64,000 nucleotides of DNA. Origin: Ascidiimonas aurantiaca. Its GTDB lineage: Bacteria; Bacteroidota; Bacteroidia; Flavobacteriales; Flavobacteriaceae. The stretch lies in NCBI RefSeq assembly GCF_037646345.1, contig NZ_JBBEWR010000017.1, positions 1 to 64,000 on the forward strand, in the 5' to 3' direction. Position numbers and translations under genes: made by a program. Positions 1 to 6,446 of this stretch are shown one piece after another. Numbering within the stretch: position 1 is the stretch's first letter; the number at the start of each line of letters is the position of its first letter. Under the pieces are notes generated by a model that saw only the letters and a program-made list of their open reading frames with translations, did not search any database and had not been told where the DNA came from.

Positions 1-2
1 AA

Positions 3-47
3 ACGGTCAACGATAAAGATATTTTTATGAATTTAGCATTGTCCTAA
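3..47 (+). CDS. Possible C-terminal tail of an upstream gene (partial)
   Basis: The window opens inside a short open frame that ends with TAA at 45-47; it would give about 14 residues ending NLALS. It could be the end of a gene that starts before the window, but nothing in it identifies a family. It lies in the same phase as the DUF6624-like frame that follows, separated only by stops at 45-47 and 54-56, so it might instead be a decayed 5' part of that gene. Confidence 0.25.
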   Translation, partial: TVNDKDIFMNLALS

Positions 48-56
48 AAAGGGTAA

Positions 57-737
57 GGCTTCAATTTAAAAGTAAGTCATCTTTCAAAAAAAAATATTTC
101 GACAAAAAAAGTTAAGAATTTAATTGCGAATTATGGCTTCGACATAAAGACTTTTGATGTAAAAACATATCCGATTCTTAATAAGGTTTTTAAGGAATCT
201 AATATTTCAAAAAAAAGATATTATAAATATAGAAAAAAATACTTGGATAAAATTGATACACTTCTAAGAGAAAAAATATTGAAATTAAAGTATTTAGATC
301 AAGAAGTTCGTAGGAATACATCAGAAGAAATCAGAATCAAATTAATCGACTCTGTTAATTTAGAAGTTGAAAAATTCTTAATAGATATTTTTTCAAGAAA
401 TATTTTCCCTAACGAACATATAATTGGAAATCACACTATAGATAAAAACCCAGCTGTAAACATAGATGTTTTACTCTTGCACACCAGAGATTCAATTAGA
501 CTTAATTATTTTATTCCACGGATAAATTCATTTGTTGAAGAAGGTAAATGTCTGCCCTCAATATATTGTGAAATGATAGATCAATATCAAATATATAATG
601 ATAAAGAACAAATTTATGGCACATATAATTTTAATGAGCTAAACGCAAAAGAGTATAATTCCATACGTAAAAAAGCTGGTCTACCAAGCCTAGAATATCT
701 ACAATGGAAATATAAAAAGATATTAGAAAATTTTTGA
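57..737 (+). CDS. DUF6624-like protein, 5' end uncertain, possibly truncated
   Basis: The frame is open from 57 to the TGA at 735-737, but contains no ATG; the first common alternative start is TTG at 243, which gives 164 residues. Codons upstream of 243 read as plausible protein (basic, Tyr- and Lys-rich), so the coding region probably once began further left. The C-terminal half has the DUF6624 layout: a Leu-rich stretch with HTRDS where that family has an invariant His, then a Tyr-containing CLPSIYCEMIDQ segment, the IYGTY motif, and a terminal KAGLPSLEYL signature. The function of that family is not established. Base composition is clearly AT-richer than the downstream core genes, which suggests an accessory or transferred gene. 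The family call is by motif only; the start is unresolved and the gene could be a pseudogene. Confidence 0.5.
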   Translation, partial: GFNLKVSHLSKKNISTKKVKNLIANYGFDIKTFDVKTYPILNKVFKESNISKKRYYKYRKKYLDKIDTLLREKILKLKYLDQEVRRNTSEEIRIKLIDSVNLEVEKFLIDIFSRNIFPNEHIIGNHTIDKNPAVNIDVLLLHTRDSIRLNYFIPRINSFVEEGKCLPSIYCEMIDQYQIYNDKEQIYGTYNFNELNAKEYNSIRKKAGLPSLEYLQWKYKKILENF

Positions 738-1124
738 AATTGTAGGAAGAAACAAAAGTAAAGGCTTCCCTTATACGAATTGATCATTCCCCCAAAATTA
801 GGATAGTAATTTAAGTTCAAAAAATAGATTTAATTTTACTAAAACAGAGAAGCCTACAGTCCTATAACAATAAACTCAAAAATTAATTAGAAAGTTCTTT
901 AATTTCTAAAACTCCAAAATAATAATTACCGATTTGATTTTGTTGCGGGAAAACCGTAATTGTTAATTTTTTTATTAACCCCCAAATCCTTACCATAACA
1001 AACTGCGTTTTGGGTAAGGCTACAAATGAAATAAAACATTTAGTAATTGGTTGAATGATTTTCATTCTATTTAAAAAACTTAGATACACCGAAGATCAAA
1101 AAAAATCTATTAAAGTTAATAATC
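738..1124. other. 387-bp AT-rich spacer without a credible gene
   Basis: No open frame here has a recognisable product; a 68-codon minus-strand frame (883-1089) runs through the hairpin and looks fortuitous. The spacer holds an inverted pair AGGCTTC (762-768) / GAAGCCT (850-856), a GTTAAT/ATTAAC palindrome at about 962-979, and the hairpin at 988-1019. No TAnnTTTG promoter element was found immediately in front of the gene at 1125. Confidence 0.5.
988..1019. repeat. Stem-loop with CCTTACC/GGTAAGG arms
   Basis: The arms CCTTACC (988-994) and GGTAAGG (1013-1019) are a perfect 7-bp inverted repeat. Inside them CAAAC (999-1003) can pair with GTTTTG (1007-1012) with one bulged T around a TGC loop. 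There is no U-tract on either side, so it is not an ordinary intrinsic terminator. The right arm lies in the sequence GGGTAAGGCTNCAA, which also occurs at 51-64. Confidence 0.45.
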
Positions 1125-1703
1125 ATGAAAGAAAAACTATTTGTATTTCTATTTGACGGATTCTCAGACTGGGAGATTGCATATCTTACTCCGGAAATAC
1201 ACAAGAGTACGCGTTTTGACCTGGTTTACTTCTCCAAGAACACAAATGTCATAACATCTATGGGAGGATTACATATTAAACCGCATATATCACTTCACGA
1301 AGTGAGGTATGAAGATATAGACCTACTCGTCCTTCCCGGAGGTACCGCCTGGGAAAAAGGTCAGAATACAGAGATTGAAAAAATTACCAAAACTCTGTTT
1401 GAAAATGGGAAACCAATAGCCGCTATCTGCGCTGCTACTACCCATTTGGCACAGTTAGGGTGGCTAAACAATGTAGAGCACACCAGTAATGACCTGAATT
1501 ATTTGAAAAAAATGGCGCCGGAATATACTGGAGATACGCATTATAAAAACGCACTGGCAGTATCCGACAAAAACATAGTTACCGCAAATGGCATCGCTCC
1601 CATTGAATTTGCCAGAGAAATTTTCAGGATTATTAAATTGTATGACGATGATACCACAGAAAAATGGTTTCAATTGTTTAAAAACGGGGTTTGGAATGAG
1701 TAA
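1125..1703 (+). CDS. DJ-1/PfpI family protein (class I glutamine amidotransferase-like)
   Basis: This is a single-domain protein of 192 residues with the DJ-1/PfpI fold signature. An N-terminal beta strand leads to FDGFSDWE with the conserved acidic residue near 17; the LVLPGG loop is at about 68-73; the nucleophile elbow AAICAATTH carries Cys102 and is followed by His107. The length matches YdeA/YajL-type family members. Such proteins are cytosolic and have been assigned protease, deglycase, hydratase or isomerase roles; the sequence does not decide between them. The ATG at 1125 follows an AT-rich leader. It stands alone: the TetR operon downstream has its own promoter and the upstream region is noncoding. 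The family assignment is firm, the substrate unknown. Confidence 0.85.
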   Translation: MKEKLFVFLFDGFSDWEIAYLTPEIHKSTRFDLVYFSKNTNVITSMGGLHIKPHISLHEVRYEDIDLLVLPGGTAWEKGQNTEIEKITKTLFENGKPIAAICAATTHLAQLGWLNNVEHTSNDLNYLKKMAPEYTGDTHYKNALAVSDKNIVTANGIAPIEFAREIFRIIKLYDDDTTEKWFQLFKNGVWNE

Positions 1704-1788
1704 CATCCTGTTCTACGATTTTTTTAAAAGAACCGGCCCTTTTAAAACACACATTTCTCAACAAATGATGTTTAAAATATCTTTTAAA

Positions 1789-1804
1789 TTAAACACTTGT
1801 TTAA
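1789..1804. promoter_or_regulatory. Palindromic operator candidate for the TetR regulator
   Basis: TTAAACA-CT-TGTTTAA is a perfect inverted repeat with 7-bp arms and a 2-bp centre, 41 bp ahead of the tetR-like start. It covers the TTG at 1797-1799 that sits 20 bp from a TAATTTTG element, so binding there would block the promoter. Autoregulation from an overlapping palindrome is usual for TetR proteins. A related sequence recurs at 2478-2499. Confidence 0.55.
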
Positions 1805-1827
1805 ATCAAAAGATTAAAGTAATTTTG
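1797..1827 (+). promoter_or_regulatory. Promoter of the TetR operon
   Basis: TTG at 1797-1799 and TAATTTTG at 1820-1827 are 20 bp apart, matching the Bacteroidota TTG/TAnnTTTG promoter arrangement. The start codon of the regulator lies 17 bp further on. The operator palindrome overlaps the upstream element. Confidence 0.55.
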
Positions 1828-1844
1828 TTTTAAAGATATCTATT

Positions 1845-2459
1845 ATGAAAATAACAACTTCCCCGACAGATACCGAAGAAAAAATAAAACAGGCAGCGCA
1901 CAAACTCTTTCAGCAAAAAGGTTTTGCCGCTACTAAAACCAGGGATATTGCAGAAGAAGCAGGTATCAATGTAGCATTATTAAATTACTACTTTCGAAGC
2001 AAACAAAGACTGTTTGAACTGGTTATGCTAAAAACCATAAATGACTTCTTCTCAGGCCTTGATACCCTTTTGAATACTACAGAGACCAGCTTGGAAGAAA
2101 AACTACAGCTTTTTGTAGATCACTACATTGATTTTTTACTGGATAACCCCGATGTACCCACCTTTATAATTATGGAACTGCGTGCCCATCCGGAAAAATA
2201 TGCAAAACAACTGGGAATAGCGCATCGTATTCGCCATTCTGTTTTTATCAAACAGTTTCAGGAAGCTTTTGCAGAGCAGCGTACAGATTTAAATCCTGTT
2301 CACATATTGATGAATTTGTCTGCACTGGTTGCTTTTCCATTTGTATCGGCACCACTCCTTAAAACAGCTATGCCTATGGATGATACTCAGTTCAGGCAAT
2401 ATATGCAGGAGCGTAAAAAACTTATTCCTAACTGGATTCTAAATATGTTACAGTCATGA
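1845..2459 (+). CDS. TetR/AcrR family transcriptional regulator
   Basis: The protein has 204 residues with a canonical TetR N-terminal helix-turn-helix at about 10-56: KIKQAAHKLFQQKGFAAT, then TRDIAEEAGINVALLNYYFRSK as turn and recognition helix. The remainder is a helical ligand-binding and dimerisation domain without a recognisable ligand signature. The ATG at 1845 is 17 bp after a TAATTTTG promoter element and a palindromic operator candidate. Its stop TGA overlaps the next ATG by ATGA, so it is the first gene of a three-gene operon with a DUF2147-like secreted protein and an iron-sulfur protein. The family is certain; which signal it senses is not visible. Confidence 0.9.
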   Translation: MKITTSPTDTEEKIKQAAHKLFQQKGFAATKTRDIAEEAGINVALLNYYFRSKQRLFELVMLKTINDFFSGLDTLLNTTETSLEEKLQLFVDHYIDFLLDNPDVPTFIIMELRAHPEKYAKQLGIAHRIRHSVFIKQFQEAFAEQRTDLNPVHILMNLSALVAFPFVSAPLLKTAMPMDDTQFRQYMQERKKLIPNWILNMLQS

Positions 2460-2885
2460 AAAAAATTTATTTATTAATTAAACAAATGATTAAATCAAAT
2501 ATTTTAAAAAAAAGAATTTAAAATTTTGATTATTGCTATACTCTCGGGGCTTTCCGCATCTCTTTCTGCACAATCTGATGCTATTGAAGGTAAATGGTTT
2601 GCTGAGGAGATGGATAATTCAACCATTGTTATCTCCGGAAAAAAAGAAGCATTTTTTGGGAAAGTTGTTGAATCAGACAATGCTGAACACCTGGAGAAGA
2701 ATATCTTAAAAAACTTTGTGTATGATCCCGAAGAAAATCACTGGAAAGGAAAAATATTCAGTCCAAAAAAGAATATGATCATTCAGGCCACTATTACCAT
2801 GATAGACCGTTCTAAACTAAAAATAGTGGGTAAAAAACTTTTCTTTACCAAAACCATGTACTTCACCAGAATAGAAACCAGATGA
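2456..2885 (+). CDS. DUF2147-like secreted protein, frame broken in an A8 run
   Basis: An ATG at 2456 overlaps the tetR-like stop (ATGA) and opens a frame starting MKKIYLLIKQ that stops at 2519. A +1 frame, open from 2508, carries a hydrophobic segment (ILIIAILSGLSASLSAQ) with a signal-peptidase site, then a domain resembling DUF2147: EGKWFAEE, a GKVV segment and a C-terminal MYFTRIE strand. Removing one A from the run of eight at 2506-2513 joins both frames into one protein with a normal signal peptide. Without that, only a TTG at 2526 could start the body, leaving a short leader. The stop overlaps the next gene by ATGA. A paralogue with a clearer DUF2147 domain lies at 13472-13909. The role is unknown. 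The break may be a sequencing error, slippage or real inactivation. Confidence 0.6.
2478..2499. promoter_or_regulatory. Second operator-like copy at the tetR/DUF2147 junction
   Basis: This 22-bp stretch is identical at 19 of 22 positions to 1789-1810: the same left arm TTAAACA, a two-base centre, TG, and the same TTAAATCAAA right side. It lies inside the start of the second gene, and its palindrome is weaker (TGATTAA in place of TGTTTAA). It may be a second regulator site or chance in AT-rich coding sequence. Confidence 0.35.
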
Positions 2886-3862
2886 AACTCTATAAAATTT
2901 TCCGCAAAACTCCTTTTTTTCTAAGTGCCTCAACCTGGATGAAAAAAGAGGACCAGCCTGTTCACAGCAGCAAAACATCCCGTAAGGCCGTTATTATTCC
3001 TGCATTGCTGATGCAGTATGGTAGCATGAGAGATAAAATAAAGGCCGTAAAACATGTAGGTCCTTATCTAAAAGAAATCTTTACCGGTATGCGTAGCAGT
3101 GCACGAGGTGTGGCCCACAATCCCAAAACCACTGTAAAAAAGATCGATACAGCCACTCTTAAAGAACTGGAAGCCTATGCTTCCGAATTAGGCATTTCCA
3201 AACTGAGTTATACAAAAGTGCATCCCGATTTTATCTTTAAAGATTTCAGGATACTTTATGATAATGCCATTATTCTGACCATGGAAATGCGACGGGAAGA
3301 CATGAAAAATAATCCTTCCGAACCTGCCACCAAAGAAATCATGCGTACCTATGCAGGACTGGGAACAGCCGTAAACAAAATAGCAGCATTTCTGCGTGCC
3401 CGTGGTTTTAGTTGCCAGGCGTCTCCCGCAATGGGAGGTGACATTATGACTACGCCTGTTGCTGAAGTAGCAGGTATGGGAGCCGTTGGGAAAAATGGCC
3501 TGCTTATTACACCCGAGTTCGGACCCTCCTTACGTCTGGCAGCTGTTTTTGTAAATATCGATAACCTCCCACTGGTAACGCTCGAAGATAATGAACACCT
3601 TTGGATACGGGATTTCTGTGAAATATGCAATAAATGTGTACGCTCCTGTCCCGGTAATGCCATTTATGAAAAAACTAAAATATTAGATGACGGGTACCCT
3701 CAGTTTATAGACCGGGAAAAATGTGCTCCGCATTTCTCCAAAAACTGTAGCCGCTGCATTTCCTCCTGTCCGTTTTTTTATGGTAATTATGAAGAAATAA
3801 AAAAACGGTACGAGATCCAGATTGCAAAGGAAACAAGTGAAGATCTCTCCAATCTGAATTAA
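2882..3862 (+). CDS. 2x[4Fe-4S] protein related to QueG/reductive-dehalogenase domain
   Basis: The protein has 326 residues. The C-terminus carries two cluster-binding sets: Cys246, 249, 252 and 256 (CEICNKCVRSCP), and Cys281, 289, 292 and 296. The middle region, about 120-235, with GMGAVGKNGLLITPEFGP and a conserved SPA segment, resembles the domain before the ferredoxin part in epoxyqueuosine reductase and in reductive-dehalogenase-like proteins, which bind cobalamin. No twin-arginine or other export signal is visible, so it is probably cytosolic. It overlaps the preceding gene by ATGA and is last in the TetR-regulated operon. It is likely a redox enzyme, but the substrate cannot be read. 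A housekeeping QueG is an alternative, though linkage to a TetR regulator argues for an inducible role. Confidence 0.75.
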   Translation: MKLYKIFRKTPFFLSASTWMKKEDQPVHSSKTSRKAVIIPALLMQYGSMRDKIKAVKHVGPYLKEIFTGMRSSARGVAHNPKTTVKKIDTATLKELEAYASELGISKLSYTKVHPDFIFKDFRILYDNAIILTMEMRREDMKNNPSEPATKEIMRTYAGLGTAVNKIAAFLRARGFSCQASPAMGGDIMTTPVAEVAGMGAVGKNGLLITPEFGPSLRLAAVFVNIDNLPLVTLEDNEHLWIRDFCEICNKCVRSCPGNAIYEKTKILDDGYPQFIDREKCAPHFSKNCSRCISSCPFFYGNYEEIKKRYEIQIAKETSEDLSNLN

Positions 3863-4065
3863 TTAAAATAGCAGATCCAAAATACAATTACCGTACCTTA
3901 AGGGGTAATCATTACCATCCGGGTAATTTTCCGGAGCATAAAATCGGTGATCATCTTACCCGTATCTGGTTTATCGATATAAATGGTGAACAGATAGTAT
4001 TATCAGACCTTCTGGAAAAGCCTACTATATCGGAAGTTGAAGAACAATATTCTGCGTGTTCCTAA
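3841..4065 (+). pseudogene. Decayed redoxin/deiodinase-like gene fragment
   Basis: This frame is open for 75 codons, overlaps the end of the iron-sulfur gene in another phase, and has no usual start codon. It reads like the front of a thioredoxin-fold redoxin: HPGNFPEHKIGDHLTRIWF, then DINGEQIVLSDLLEKPT and YSACS, which match the G-D-x-L-x-x-x-x-x-x-D-x-x-G-x-x-x-x-L-S-D-L-x-x-K-P layout of AhpC/TSA and deiodinase-like proteins. After the TAA at 4063-4065 the same frame continues as GCHKSVTKLTG before another stop, so the rest looks eroded. No product is expected. The family is inferred from motif spacing only. Confidence 0.35.
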
Positions 4066-4180
4066 GGTTGCCACAAATCAGTTACTAAATTAACAGGCGC
4101 AAAACTACCTGGCTTTACATTATAAATACTATCTTAGAGAAATTACCTTTACATCTTGTTCAAATATTAGCCATATAGCC
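4066..4180. other. Leader of the gene at 4181
   Basis: It carries TACCTTTA at 4144-4151, one base away from the TAnnTTTG element and 30 bp before the ATG at 4181; no upstream TTG is at the usual distance. Apart from this and the residual GCHKSVTKL-type codons of the decayed fragment, nothing else is seen here. Confidence 0.3.
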
Positions 4181-4894
4181 ATGAGAAAAATATATTTTGT
4201 ATTCATCTTTACTTTTCTATCATTGGGAAGTAATGCGCAAAGCTTTGTTGGTGCCTGGGAAGCGTTTACCACTTCTCAGGATGGTGAACCGATAAGGAAC
4301 GTAGTTATTTTTTCAGAAAAATATCAGGTATCTACCTGGTTTCATTCAAAAACGGGAGCTTTTATTAAAACAAACGGAGGATCGTGGAAACTGGAAGGAA
4401 ATACCATGACCGAAAAAATTGAATTTGATACAGATAATCCTGAGCGCGTAGGTTCAGAAATACGTTTCAAAATCTATAACCACGATACTATAATGGGTAT
4501 TGCAGGAGATACCATGCGGTGGCGTAGAATAGATTCAGGTGCCCCCGGCGAATTACGGGGGGCGTGGCTAATGTCCGGCAGAGTACGTGACGGTAAAACG
4601 CAGACAAGGGACACTAACCGACCAAGAAAAACCATGAAAATTTTATCTGGCACCCGTTTTCAATGGATCGCCTATAATACAGAAACCAAACAATTTATGG
4701 GTACTGGCGGAGGCACCTATACTACCCGAAACGGTAAATACACCGAGAACATAGAATTCTTCTCCAGAGATATTGCCAGAGTAGGACTCAGCTTGCATTT
4801 TGACTACAGTTTGGTAAAAGGGAACTGGCATCATTCTGGGAAATCAAGTAAAGGAAACCCTATTTATGAGATATGGAGCCGGCGGGAGTACTAA
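4181..4894 (+). CDS. Secreted protein of unknown role with an internal duplication
   Basis: The protein has 237 residues with a signal peptide (MRKIYFVFIFTFLSLGSNAQ, cleavage after about residue 20). The mature part is two related halves, about 22-110 and 125-237. Each begins GxW, continues with a VIFSEKYQ / MKILSGTRFQW strand, then T-G-A-F-I-K-T-N-G-G / T-K-Q-F-M-G-T-G-G-G, then YTEN/MTEK-I-E-F and a RVG strand. The pattern suggests a small beta-barrel, lipocalin-like fold present twice. No catalytic motif is seen. It is not obviously in an operon, with 176 bp before the next gene. The duplication is read directly; the fold is inference. Confidence 0.7.
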   Translation: MRKIYFVFIFTFLSLGSNAQSFVGAWEAFTTSQDGEPIRNVVIFSEKYQVSTWFHSKTGAFIKTNGGSWKLEGNTMTEKIEFDTDNPERVGSEIRFKIYNHDTIMGIAGDTMRWRRIDSGAPGELRGAWLMSGRVRDGKTQTRDTNRPRKTMKILSGTRFQWIAYNTETKQFMGTGGGTYTTRNGKYTENIEFFSRDIARVGLSLHFDYSLVKGNWHHSGKSSKGNPIYEIWSRREY

Positions 4895-5011
4895 CCCACT
4901 TACATGAACGGTTACGCGTTAAAATATCAAATTATTATGTTAAACCTTAGTCGTCTTTATCAAAAGATCGCAAAAAATGATAGTTTTTACCTAAATTAGA
5001 GCATCTAAATA

Positions 5012-5028
5012 GTTTGTTTTTAACAAAC
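5012..5028. repeat. Short inverted repeat GTTTGTT-TTT-AACAAAC
   Basis: Perfect 7-bp arms (5012-5018 and 5022-5028) sit 43 bp ahead of the next start codon. It could be an operator or an mRNA hairpin. It is not GC-rich and has no U-tract, so it is unlikely to be a terminator. Confidence 0.3.
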
Positions 5029-5071
5029 CCTAATAGTAAAAACAAAAGAAAAGGTTCTTTTATTAATATTC

Positions 5072-5779
5072 ATGGCTTCTTTTTCCAAACCATTCACAAC
5101 CGGTTTACGTAAATTTCTGAATAATGACTGGACGATTACCCTGGTCGCTACGATGATCGGCGTATATCTTGGTATTTACTTCAACAATTATTATACCCAC
5201 CAGCAGCAAATTGAGAGAAAAAACGAGGCTTTTGAAGATGTACTTACCGAACTTGAAGACAATCAGCAATTAATAGTCTCCTGGGACAGTATTTCCCGAT
5301 ACTACTATGCAGCGTTTGAAACATTAAGTCTGCATATGGAAGATGACCGCAGAGAATTGCAGATACACCCTGATACCATGAGAGTACTTCAAAAAAAGTA
5401 TGGTAGCGTTTTTTCAATAATTGATTCGGCTAAAGCCAAAAATAAAGAGTTTACATATAACATTTCCATAGAAATGGATCTCAACTCTCAATTGATACTC
5501 ATACCTCAATATGAAGTGGCCTGGGAAGCTATGAAAAGCACAGAACATTTAAAATTCATAAGCTTTGATTGTATCAAGATTATAGAAATGTACTACGGTT
5601 TGTTTGCAAAATCAAACATACGCAGAGAGCGATGGTTTGAGAGTATTCTTAAAGGAGATATTGAGACCAGGGAAAAAAGAGAAAAAATACTCATGGACTG
5701 GCGTATGGAGAATCACATCAATAAAAGTTTAATTGATATGTACAACCAGGTTGAAGGACAATTAAATAACTGTAAATAA
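5072..5779 (+). CDS. Membrane-anchored protein of unknown role (DUF6090-like layout)
   Basis: The protein has 235 residues with one transmembrane helix at about 20-38 (ITLVATMIGVYLGIYFNNYY), followed directly by a charged, probably coiled-coil segment (QQQIERKNEAFEDVLTELEDNQ) and a helical C-terminal domain. This layout, a short cytoplasmic N-terminus, one helix ending in FNN, then a coiled-coil, is common in Bacteroidota membrane proteins such as DUF6090, but I cannot confirm the family. No enzymatic motif is seen. The ATG at 5072 follows an A-rich leader without a clear promoter element. Genes on both sides are also small envelope proteins of unknown role. Confidence 0.65.
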   Translation: MASFSKPFTTGLRKFLNNDWTITLVATMIGVYLGIYFNNYYTHQQQIERKNEAFEDVLTELEDNQQLIVSWDSISRYYYAAFETLSLHMEDDRRELQIHPDTMRVLQKKYGSVFSIIDSAKAKNKEFTYNISIEMDLNSQLILIPQYEVAWEAMKSTEHLKFISFDCIKIIEMYYGLFAKSNIRRERWFESILKGDIETREKREKILMDWRMENHINKSLIDMYNQVEGQLNNCK

Positions 5780-5838
5780 AAGCCTTTTACTTCATTGTGA
5801 TCTCTCTGTATGTGAGAACAGGAATTTTAATAATTACG

Positions 5839-5846
5839 TATCTTTG
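5839..5846 (+). promoter_or_regulatory. Promoter -7 element TATCTTTG
   Basis: TATCTTTG fits TAnnTTTG and would give a leader of about 70 bases before the ATG at 5919. No TTG was found about 19 bases upstream, so only the downstream element supports it. Confidence 0.4.
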
Positions 5847-5918
5847 ATAACATAAAAATTTTTATTCTTTACAGACGTATAATCACAGATTAAGGTAAAA
5901 TAAGCTGGTAAGATAGAT

Positions 5919-6386
5919 ATGGATACGATAAAAGCTTTGCTGGAACAATTGATCTTACATACCGAAGATGCAACAAGAAAAGAAAACTACCAAAAGCTTC
6001 TTTCGCTCCTTTCTGAAATAGAAACAAAAAATTTGTCAGAGCAAAAAAAAGAAGCCCTTCACAATCAATTAGAAAATATACAGATACAGTTACAACGGGG
6101 TGTTTCTAAAAAAGAATACAGCAAAATGATAGAATATTTCAAACACTTCCTTATTCATGAGCTAATGCTGATACCTAAGGGACATTATCGTGCTTTAGGA
6201 AACGGGCTGGGTGTTGCTCTAGGTTCCGGATTAGGACTTACTTTTGGGGTTTTGGTACATACACCCTGGGGGTTAGTGTACGGTATGTTATTGGGTAGTA
6301 TTTTAGGGCTACTGGCAGGATTGTTTATTGGAAAAACACAGGACCTCAAGGCTGAAAAAGAACAACGTGTACTAATATATCTGTAA
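5919..6386 (+). CDS. Small membrane protein with coiled-coil and glycine-rich helices
   Basis: The protein has 155 residues. The first ~90 are charged and helical with a heptad-like pattern (LSEIETKNLSEQKKEALHNQLE). After HELMLIPKGHYR come two hydrophobic, glycine-rich helices at about 91-111 and 117-141 (GNGLGVALGSGLGLTFGVL; GMLLGSILGLLAGLFIG), a glycine-zipper-like pattern that favours tight helix packing or oligomerisation. It has no signal peptide and no known domain. A TATCTTTG element lies about 73 bp upstream. The next gene also encodes a small membrane-anchored protein and lies 60 bp downstream, so the two may be co-transcribed. Confidence 0.65.
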   Translation: MDTIKALLEQLILHTEDATRKENYQKLLSLLSEIETKNLSEQKKEALHNQLENIQIQLQRGVSKKEYSKMIEYFKHFLIHELMLIPKGHYRALGNGLGVALGSGLGLTFGVLVHTPWGLVYGMLLGSILGLLAGLFIGKTQDLKAEKEQRVLIYL

Positions 6387-6446
6387 ACACATGTAAACTC
6401 TAAACCATATAAGAAGTACCCCCTACCATACAAAACCATAAAAACA

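Noticed and set aside
962..1025. Hairpins in the spacer as an integron attC site
   Set aside because: The conserved R-box pairs GTTRRRY and RYYYAAC do not fit, and no integrase is in view. It is kept only as an unexplained hairpin.
883..1089. A 68-codon minus-strand frame between the DUF6624-like and DJ-1 genes
   Set aside because: It spans the hairpin and has no recognisable domain, no start signal and no partner; it is more likely chance in noncoding DNA.
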